Assembly: GCA_013368315.1 (NCBI GenBank)
Contig: JAACJM010000041.1
Span: forward strand, 434,001-498,000
Length of the DNA stretch: 64,000 bases
Direction of reading: 5' to 3'
Source: Tetrapyrgos nigripes
Taxonomy: Eukaryota; Basidiomycota; Agaricomycetes; Agaricales; Campanellaceae
The notes under the pieces are model-generated. The model saw nothing but the letters and a program-made list of their open reading frames with translations, ran no database searches and was not told the origin of the DNA. A program made the position numbers and the translations under genes. Shown piece by piece: positions 33,023 through 42,360 of the stretch; the stretch's first letter is position 1, and every line of letters begins with the position of its first letter.

Positions 33023-33353
33023 GATGAGGGAGATCTGGCTAGTTTGATTCGGTGAGAGAGTTCAGGATGTAGGCAACTGTACAAACCTTGTACTAAACTA
33101 TTGCTCTTTATACCCATCCCTGAGCTTATGAAAATGTAAGTTCCCCAATCGATCAATATCTGTAAGCGTTCGGTCCAGCTCTGGTGAAACTGAAGGAAGC
33201 TTGCTCAGCCAGGAACGGAGTCTGGAAACTCATATACAGACCGGATATTTGTGCGACTGCGTGTCCATAGATAGATAGATTACGGATCATTGATCAAGGT
33301 GGCCGGGATGGATTACTCAGCCAGCGCTGATAAATGCCTTGCTCGTTAAGCAA

Positions 33354-34625
33354 TTATTAATTATTCCCAGTGAAAACGGACTCCGCACGAATCCGCAGAA
33401 ATCCGACCAAGATCCGCAAAAATCTCTGTTTCCCTTTGCGTCTTGTCGGATTCTCACCGATTATTTTCCCGAATCCGCAGAAATCCGTGAAATCTGTAGC
33501 ACATCTGTAGTCATTGATTTACACAATTTCGTAGCTCTCAGAATCATATGTAGAAATCTGCAGGAATACGCAGAATACGTCAGAATCTGACTGATTCCGA
33601 GCAAGCTACTGTTCCTAAAACGGTTCTCGATCTCGGCCTCGATCCACGTAATTCTGGCCAATTCAGATGAAATACGTCGTATTATCAGGTACCATAGCTA
33701 TTAACAAAGCACTACTGATTACTGTACCAAGTCCTGGTCTAACGCCATATAACTATCCTCCTTCTAGCGAATTTCGATGACGGAAGAGCTGGAAACGAGC
33801 AATACTGGGTAACTAGACGTGCACAAGGAAGGACATTGCGACGAATACGAGTCCATAAAGACTGGAAAAGCAGAAGTTGAAGACCATAGACGACGGTAAT
33901 CCACATACTTGCACCTAACTGATTGCCATAACGCTGGCTACAAGTTTTTCTGGAAGAGAAAATGCGTCAGACCGGCCAAATACACGTATAGTGCAATACA
34001 GTACTCACTTGCATACCTGATACGAGTCCTTGTGGCGGAGAAAATGCGTCAGGCCAGCCAAATACGCATATAATGCAACATGGCACTCACCTGCAAACTG
34101 AAACCCTCTCCTAAAGCGCATACATCCATCTTATCGGTTAAAGCTTCGCGCTGCACTGCCTAAGAGGAAGATTTCCTGACAAACACGTTAGGAGCCTCCA
34201 GAGCAGGTATGAACACGTACCTAGTTGTGATATGGCATCTAATTCGAACAAAAGATGATAGCCATTGGGCGGGCAGGAGGAGAGCAGGAGGAGAGAGCAG
34301 GGCAACGATGTGGTAGAGGAAGGGACGGTGGTGGTACCTGTCAAAGACACGGAGCGTGCTAACTTGTCACCAATGAGTCTAGGTCGAGTTGTCGCCGAGA
34401 AGAAAATTTCTCCAAGTTATAATTTCTCACTGACAGCTACAAGAGTAGCTTGAATAGCCTAGAACCTACAAAATTTCGTTGGCCCAGAATTCGCCGGATT
34501 TTGGCGAACTCGAAGCATCCTTTTGGCATCCTTGTCGATTTCGTCGGATTTCTGCTGAAAATCGTCACTGTTGTGCGGATTTGTGCGGATTTGCCCAGAG
34601 TCCGTTTTCACTGGGAATTATCAAT
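33354..34625. mobile_element. Non-autonomous TIR element with subterminal repeats
   Basis: ATTCCCAGTGAAAACGGACT at 33363 is mirrored at the right end, where AGTCCGTTTTCACTGGGAAT ends at 34618, with weaker symmetry for a few bases outside. Inside both ends, AATCCGCAGAAATCCG-type repeats cluster (33380-33490 and, inverted, 34490-34600). Such subterminal repeats are transposase-binding sites in several DNA transposon superfamilies. The 1.2-kb interior has no transposase frame. The target duplication is unclear, so the superfamily is left open. Confidence 0.7.
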
Positions 34626-35194
34626 CAACCTGAGATGAGCAAGTCGAGTCGAGAAGACTCTTTCATCATGGAAAAAATGAATACCCCAGTGTTTGAGGTT
34701 AGGTTCACGAAGCCAAACAGGATCTGCGTCAACGAAATCTCCACCGGAGATGACGTTAACGCCTTCAGTCTTTCGACCGGTACATCACATAATGAAAACG
34801 AAGCGGAAAGCACGGAGACAAAATGAGATCAAATGATGCAATAGACACCCTGGAAGTCCTACAAGTGTGTGGACAGCCCAGAGGCCCTACGAGGGTGATT
34901 TTACGGACAGCCTAAAGGTCCTGGGCATGGAGCGATGAGAAGAGGGAAGAGTCAGACGGACTTCGTGACGATTAGTACATTGTAAAGTAACCTTTAAAAA
35001 ATTAAGGAATGGGTCTAGACACAGAGTCTTTCCGAGCCTTCTCGAGCTTATGAATCGAATAAGAGGAATCGACCCTCACCTCCTGTTTGATGCTAACCCC
35101 TTTCAAATGTGTCTTCGTGGCCCTGTTCAAAGAAGCCTCTTCTAGCGCAGAGTCTAGAGTGGCCGGTGATGAAGATCCGTGAACAAAGTACGTA
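34626..35194. other. Intergenic stretch
   Basis: No gene recognised. A short frame at 34479-34826 runs out of the TIR element and has no known motif. Confidence 0.35.
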
Positions 35195-35318
35195 CAGTTG
35201 AATATATTATATGGAATATTGTATTCCATACCATGGATATTCCATATGATATATTTTTTTGGCAGTGAAAGTCAATTTGAAGCAGCCAAAAGTGTATTCC
35301 ATATGATATATTCTACTG
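35195..35318. mobile_element. TA-flanked AT-rich MITE
   Basis: CAGTTGAATATATTATATGG at 35195 is mirrored by CCATATGATATATTCTACTG ending at 35318, with TA on each side (35193-35194 and 35319-35320). The 124-bp body contains further internal TATTCCAT palindromes. It sits about 90 bp upstream of the transporter start codon and may affect its promoter. Confidence 0.7.
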
Positions 35319-35405
35319 TACATAGTATATATACGGGTCTGCTTGACGCTAATGCTTTCTCCGACATACTTGGGTCACACCCCTCTGTCGATAGCGATAA
35401 AGGCA

Positions 35406-37374
35406 ATGACGAGCAACCAGGCGCCTTTCTTCAATGATTTCGTCGTGCATAAACGCACGTATCTAGCCTCAGTTATTGTGTCGTTCGGTAAGGTCTCCTT
35501 CCGATACAAAGCGGGTCAACCTCTGACGACATAGGGGGTAGGTGCCATGTCTTTGGGATACGATACAGGCGTTGCTTCCGGCGTGGTGGTGCTTCCCTCA
35601 TTTTTATACTCTGTCACGGGAACCACCACATTGTCCCCTGCCGCCAAGGCAGACCTCTCGTCGAAGTGAGTTGCAGCGACTGTCAGACCTTGTATGCACT
35701 GATAGTACAATCAATTTCTTCAAGCGTGGTTTCTATTCTCTTCCTTGGTGCATTCGTGGCAGCTATCGTTGCTCTTCCTGTGACCTTGAGATTTGGGCCT
35801 CGCATTGCTCTCGCTCTGGCCGGTATCGTGTTCACGACAGGGGCAATAGTTCAAATCGTAACAGAGCATTCGCTAGCAGCTGTCTATGTCGGACGTGTGC
35901 TCTCTGGCTTCGGCATCGGAATGATAAGCAATGCTGGTGAGAAATGGTTATGTTGCCGGCTCGAAGGACCGATTGATATGAAAACCTCTCTAGCAAACTC
36001 TTACATCGCCGAGATCAGCCCAGCACATATCCGAGGCAAGACTGGTACCATGTTCCAGATGTTTTTGGTCATAGGAAGCATCATTTCCTTCTTTACGGTT
36101 TATGGTGTCAGCAAGAACTTGCCAGGTGTCCCGTCTTCCATCCAGTGGAGGCTCGCTTTCGGTTTACAAATGCCCGGTTCTCTACTCATGCTCTCTGGCC
36201 TGGCCTTCATACCTGAGTCACCGAGATGGCTGGCTTATCGTGGCAATGTTGAGAAAGCTACATCAGTTATTTCTTGGCTTCGTCAACTACCTGAGACGGA
36301 TCTTCAAGTGACACACGAAATAGCAGAAATCATCGCTTCGATCAACGAAGAACGAGAAGCTAGCCAGGGCTTGACTATCAAAGAGATATTCTGTAAGGGC
36401 TATCGAGATCGCTTCATGTTCTCCACGAGCGTTGTCGTCTTCTGTAAGCCGCGTTGTCTTGGAGATATGCGCAGTTTGTGCTGATTGCCTTTCGGTGAAT
36501 CATAGTTATGTTCACCGGGCAGAACTCGATTCTGTACTATGGGCCCATTATCTTTGCGTCGATTGGTTACGGCACAAATGCTGGCCTGCTGGCATCAGGA
36601 CTCTTCGGTGTCATCAAAGTTGCCTGCACGCCCTTATTCGCCATCTTCTTCGCCGACCGTTTCGGCCGGAAGACTCTCTTACAGGTCGGCAACATTCTCA
36701 AAGCAGGTGTCTTGTTCACTTTTGCTGGTCTGACGAGCAGCAAGATTGATCCGCATTCGGCGAGGGGCAACGCAGCTGCAGCTATGCTATACCTTTACAT
36801 GGTGTTCTACAGCTTCTCGTACGGACCACTTATTTGGATCATGATATCCGAGCCTTTCGACAATAAAACACGTCAGTGGGGTGTCATGTATGCTGTCGCC
36901 TTGACCTGGATCCTAAACTACGCCATCTCTAAGATCACACCAATTGGCATCAATGTGGGTGACGAAATCATCAAGAATATCGTCAGATAGATGTGGCTCA
37001 CTGACAATTGCACAGAATATAGGCTATAAATTCTGGATAGTGATTGGAATTTTAAATCTTCTTGCTTTCGCCGGAGTAAGCTCCTTGCACTCCAAGACTA
37101 TGATACAAAGCTGAATTTGAATGTCAACAGACCTGGGTACTCCCGGAGACACAAGGCAAGACTTTAGAGGAGATGGTCGGTTATATATTTGATTTAACTT
37201 TTGCCAACACAATGTCTCACAAATGCTTGGGTCCAGGACATCATCTTCAGCAAAACCACTCCAGTAGTCCGCGAAGCCAATATCGAGAAGGCACTTGGTC
37301 ACAAAGTCAACGAGACAGCAAATAGCTATAGCAAACATGAAGATAGTCTCGCAGTAGTTCCTACAGCAACTTGC
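35406..37374 (+). CDS. MFS sugar-type transporter module (N-terminal part of an apparent fusion)
   Basis: ATG at 35406; exon 1 ends at 35487 and exon 2 starts at 35542, giving SFGAMSLGYDTGVASG, the family's TM1 motif. Further landmarks: GRVLSGFGIGM, the AEISPAHIRG loop, PESPRWL before the central loop, FTGQNSILYYGP (TM7), ADRFGRKTL and the closing PETQGKTLEEMD. About twelve membrane segments, as in fungal hexose/quinate-type permeases; the first DRxGR-type motif is degenerate (LRFGPR). Introns at about 35488-35541, 35938-35998, 36443-36501, 36955-37016, 37079-37131 and 37175-37235. After the usual tail (IIFSKTTPVVREANIEKAL) there is no stop codon: the frame runs on into an FAD monooxygenase. 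In-frame ATGs upstream of 35406 are possible alternative starts. Confidence 0.88.
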
Positions 37375-38852
37375 GTTGAGCATGATGTCCTTATTATCGG
37401 CGGTGGTTTGGTCGGGTATGTACAATGGTCTCTGCATCGAAGTCTATGAGAGCAATTTATTGGGAGCTAATTGACTATGGTGCTCCATAGATTGACACTG
37501 GCCCAAGGCCTTCGAAAAAGGGGTATCAAAGCTACAGTTTTTGAGCGTGACATCGATAGAGATGGCCGAACTCAGGGTTACGGTAGGGCTGACTCACTTC
37601 TTGCCATGCAGACGGTTCAGCATTGACGGTTCTTCGCAGCCATTACCTTTCATTGGGCGTTGGAATGTCTGGAGCAGATGTACCCTAAGGATATCTTTGA
37701 CCGGTTAGACGATACAAGCGTGGATCCGAACCTAAGTTTTGACGAAGGTCATTTCCTCGTGATAGATGGCCGAAATTGTGTCCCCATCCTCGACATACCT
37801 CCCTCTAAACGTCGCATCCGCGCTAATCGATCCAAATTTCGTAAGCTTATCTTGGAAAGATTAGATGTCGTATACGAGAAGCGGTTCAGAAGTTATGAGA
37901 TTATTCCGGATGGAGTGATTGCGCGTTTTGAAGATGGGTCAAGCTTTAAAGGAAGTTTCTTGGTGGGATGTGATGGGAACAATTCGCTTGTGAGGAGGCA
38001 GTTAGTAGGGGAGGAGAAAGCTGCGCTCAAACCTTGCGGAATCACTATGGGCGGAGTCGTCCAGTACTTTACGCCAGAACAGGCTAAGCCTTATCGAGGT
38101 CAGCAGTTATTGTGTTCAAGGTCTGTGACAAAGACTGACAACGAGTGGTTTTGGTACTAGACATTGACCCACTGCTCTTCCAGACCATCCACCCGGAGAC
38201 CCGCAACTACATCTGGTACTCGGTCCAAGACGTCAGCGACGACGGCAAGACCATTGCCGTGTTAACGATGGTCTCACACCCGATCCTAGACCCCACAGAC
38301 GAACTTTCCAAAAATGCTACAAGCAAACAAGTCATTGCCGACATCAAAAAACGAGCCGAAGGTTTCGCTGAACCCATGTTTAGTCTCCTCAACAACATCG
38401 ATGAGAACTTGCCTGCAACGCGCATCCATCTGGCTGACTGGATTCCAGTGCCGTACAATAGTCAGGGAAGGGTTGCCTTGGCTGGTGATGCTGCAGGTCC
38501 TATGACCAGTGAGTCATTTCGAGACCTGTCACCTGACTGAAGATGCGTACATTAGTGCTAACAAACAGATCCTCTTTACTCACTAGTGTTTCGAGGCGAA
38601 GCAGTAAATCATGGATCTCTTGACGCCATGCTTCTGTGCGACGTGCTCACCAAGCATACTCGCGGCAAGATTGACATCACTGAAGGCATAGAGAAGTATG
38701 AGGCCGAGATAAGAGCAAGAAGGATGGTCGCTACGCCATTATCGCGACAAGCAGCTATCGATGCCCATCTCCCAGGTGGATTTCCCCCTGATTCACCGTT
38801 AGTCACTCAACGCGCAGCTCCAGACATTGCTTCTACCGTCATTGAGGCATAA
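37375..38852 (+). CDS. Class A FAD monooxygenase module (C-terminal part of an apparent fusion)
   Basis: Starts VEHDVLIIGGGLVG|LTLAQGL, the FAD-binding GxGxxG split by an intron, then VFERD, SFLVGCDGNNSLVRRQL (DG motif), RVALAGDAAGPM (GD motif), the family's GEAVNHGSLDAM helix and a stop at 38850-38852. Introns are GT-AG throughout, including a 47-nt one at 38099-38145 that removes an apparent stop. No ATG in this frame lies between the transporter's TLEEM and the FAD motif, so translation must come from the transporter ORF. Class A enzymes hydroxylate phenolic or other aromatic rings with NAD(P)H and O2. The copia element lies 130 bp downstream. No catalytic motif is missing. Confidence 0.87.
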
Positions 38853-38976
38853 GCGTGAGTCTTGATTGATGTAAATATAGAAAATCAGTAGAATGTTAAG
38901 CATAGACCTCGTTAACGTGACATGTTGTATGGCAGATGAAACCCGTTGAGTGTACTGGGGAAAGGTGCCACTGCTT
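38853..38976. other. 3' flank of the fusion gene up to the copia insertion
   Basis: About 125 bp between the monooxygenase stop and the copia target site; the transcript's 3' UTR may be cut or extended by the LTR. Confidence 0.4.
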
Positions 38977-38981
38977 CGCAT

Positions 38982-39266
38982 TGTTGAGCAGGCTATGTTC
39001 TATATACGTAGCGGCAACTGCATACTTACCTGGGGATGTAAAAGTGCTTGTTAGAGCCGTTTGTTAGAGGTTTAAGAGCGATGAGCAGTAAGGGAAATCC
39101 TTGTTCTTGTAGGGCAATCTACGAGCCCTTATATACTGTTCTAGATAGTACATGTGACTACTTATCTAAGAACTACTGATGTATAGTAAGCGTAACTAAC
39201 TAGATTACTATCTAATCTATATCTAATCTAGTGTTGATGGCTGCTTACTAATTTGCCAATTCAACA
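38982..39266 (-). repeat. Copia LTR (3' LTR)
   Basis: 285 bp, TGTTGAGC to TTCAACA on the + strand, nearly identical to 45516-45800. The sense-strand polypurine tract AAGGGGGAG lies at 39267-39275, directly before it. Confidence 0.93.
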
Positions 39267-39388
39267 CTCCCCCTTGCTAAGCTGCATCGTTAGTGCGTGT
39301 AAGCATAAAGGTGCTATAAGCAGCTGAGGTTCATCTTCGTTATTTGAGATACGTTGTACCAAGGTTCTATAATACGTTATACAAAAAC

Positions 39389-42360
39389 TCAGCTAGTATA
39401 AAACTGAAGTCCTAGTTGCAATCTGGACTTCTCGAATTTTTGTTTGCCAAGGTTCTTTGTAAACATATCGGCGGGATTATCGCTTCCTTCTATGAACTTT
39501 ATTGTTACGTTCTCATTTGCTACATGTTCACGAATAAAGTGATATTTGACAGCAATATGTTTTGAACGTCGTTCTTTAACAGGATTGGATGCGATGAAGA
39601 TAGATCCTTGATTGTCCCCATAGATATTGATAGCTTTCATCTCAATGTTAAGTTCTTTTAAGAGAGCTTTTATCCAGATGACTTGACGACTACAGTCGCT
39701 AAGTGCCATATACTCAGCTTCGGTAGAGCTTAATGCGGTTGTGGTTTGAGCTCTAGAGGCCTAGTAGAAAGTACCACATGCCAATGTTAGGAAGAAGCCA
39801 GTATGTGATCAATGATCATTTGGGTCTGATGCCCAGTCAGAGTCTGTGTATGCAGCGAGACCAGTTCCTAATGGATCTGATTCAGTGATCTTTTTCTTGG
39901 ATCCGTCATACACTAATGCGTAGTGTCAAGTACCGAGAAGGTAACGGCAAATCCAGAGAGCTTTGGCTAGATGATCATCTGAAGGGTTTGCAGCGTGCTG
40001 TGCCATTTTGGTAACGGCGAAGGCTATGTCAGGACGAGTTCCTAACATAATGTAAAGAAGAGACCCGATGACAGTTTGATATTTCTGTTGAAGTACTGGG
40101 TCAACTGGGGCTTTGTTTTTTATAGGATAATATCCTGCAGGTAATGGAGTAGCAGAAGCTTTCGCGTTTTGCATACCACATTGTTCTAGTACCTTTTCAA
40201 GGTAGGCTCATTGATCAAGATAGATTTTGCTGCCTTTCCTGACGATGTTCATCCTAAGAAATTCTTTGGCATCGCCAAGATCCCTGCATTCCCATTTCTT
40301 CATAAATTTTGCCTTTAACTTGAGCACTAGCTGCTTGTCTGCTCCACAGAATAGGGCATTGTCAACGTAGACGATGGCAATGACAATGTAACCATTTTGG
40401 TTATATACGAAGATTCTGGCATCAGAATTGATTCGTTTGAAACCAAGTTCTGCCATGGACTTGTCGAGACCTTTCCACCAAGCAAGACCAGCTTGCTTAA
40501 GTCCATATAGAGCACAAAGTAGCCGAATCACTTTGCGTTCTTTTCCAGGTTCTATAAAACCTTCTGGTTGTTCCATATAGATCTCTTCTTCGAGTATGCC
40601 ATAAAGATAGGCACTACGAACATCGACACCTGAGATGTGCCAATTATTGAGGGCTGCCAATGCGAAGATTAGGCACACCGTCTCAAAGCAAACAACTGGA
40701 GAGAAGACTTGATCGAAGTCTAGACCTTCAATCTGTGATAAACCTTTAGCGACGAGTCTCGCCTTCTTACGGCCATCAGTTTTGATGTCAAAGACCGATC
40801 AGTTTTTTATGACTTTCCTATTCTCAGGACGATCTACGAGTTGGAAAGTTCCGCGCCTGCGAAGTACCTCTAGTTCTTCACAGCAAGCAATTTTCCATTC
40901 CTCCTGCTCTTTATCTGGTAAGAGCAATATTTCTTGGAGTGTCCATTCACAGGGAGATTTAGAGTCAATTGCATTATTAAGCAAGAGATTTATCATCTGT
41001 ATTCCCCCTTCCCAGCATAGTTGTGCCTGATCTTCTAAAAGATCGTTTCCATCTGTATTAGATGCAGAATTCTCATCGTCTGAAGTGGACGAGTGTGGCC
41101 TGAGACTTTCATCAGCGTCTCCTGAGTCACTTTGTCCTGTGGAACTAGGACCGGGATCCTGTGATGCTGTGGCTGCAGTCCCGTGTGGTTGGTTTAGCTG
41201 TCGCCATGCCTCACGTTCTCTTGTGGCTCTATCAGTGTCGCGTTTATCAGCTGTGACCTGTTTATTTGCATCACGTGCACGCATGCCAGGGGGCTGAGTG
41301 CTCCCCTGTCTCCAGGCTTGATTAGAGTCTGGTACAAATGTTCTTAGTGCTCTCCTGTCACGTTGAGTTTGTCTAGGTGCAGGAGGTGGATTCGGTGATT
41401 GCCTTGGTCACCTCAGAGGTGTCTGTGGAAGCTGTGGTGGTGTTTCAGGTTCAGATTCAGTTCTCAGAGGCAGCGTTTCCGGTGGCGATCTCTGCAGACT
41501 CTGTCTGTCAGCATCGTCATGCTGAACATCAGGTCTCCTTTTGGAAGGTGCGTTGGTTGGTATGTAAAAATGCTCGTCTTCATCTTCGCTGAACATTTGA
41601 GGAACATCCTCATTAGGATCGTTTGGAACGTCTTTTGACGTTATAGGAAGTCGTTTTGAGTTTGTTGTGCTTTTCTCACATCGAGGAAACAAAGTTTTGT
41701 CGAATACTGCTTGTGGTGCAGTAAATTTCGCATTGTTCTTTTTCATGAATAGATCACCATGTCTGCCTGGGGCAGGACCAAGATAGGTCATGAGTTCTGT
41801 TTTGGAAGCGAGTTTGTTCTTTCGAATTTTCGCTGGAACGTAGACATACGCTCCACAGCCAAGTACACGTAAGTGATCCATACGAGGCTTTTTCTTTTCA
41901 AGAACTTCATATGGTGTTATCCAGTTATGTCGCTGCATCGGAGTGTGCATATACAAATACACTGCATGTGTAACACAAAATTCCCACCAGCTGTCAGGAA
42001 GACACGCGTGTTTGCGCATTGCCTCAGCTTTGTCCATTATAGTGCGCATGAGGCGCTCAGCACGACCATTTTGTTGGGGGTGTATGGTGCGCTTTGTAGG
42101 ATCTTGATGCCTTTGTCTTTCAACATTTTGATGAAGGCACCTTTGATATATTTTCTCCCTGCATCGGACATCCATTGTTCGACTTTAGACTTGTATTGGT
42201 TCTCAACCATGGTGAGTCATTGGCGAGTGACATGAACTGGCATTTTCTTATTGTTTAACAGAAAAGCCCACGTGTTAGATGTAAAGTTGTCCAAGAAGAT
42301 TATCATATAATTGAATTTGTGGTATGATTCAGTGGGGAATTCTTTGAGATCTGAATGGAT
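39389..42360 (-). pseudogene. Copia integrase C-half, RT and RNase H, disrupted
   Basis: Integrase core remains PQQNGRAERLMRTIM and NNWITPYEVL (about 41900-42080). RT holds GVDVRSAYLYG, LYGLKQAGLAWW and the catalytic box as YVDN (about 40370) instead of YVDD. RNase H holds SSTEAEYMALS, IYGDNQGSI, RSKHIAVKYHFIRE and DMFTKNL. In-frame stops fall at conserved Trp or Arg positions: near 40800 (Trp of the WVFD motif), 40205, 39925, 39815 and 39760. A missing C in the run before PQQNGRAE shifts the frame near 42085. The 3' end is at 39389. Confidence 0.88.

Noticed and set aside
38098..38160. Apparent stop codon in the FAD monooxygenase module
   Set aside because: A 47-nt GT-AG intron (38099-38145) with a CTGAC branch-like motif removes it and restores VLVLDIDPLLFQ.
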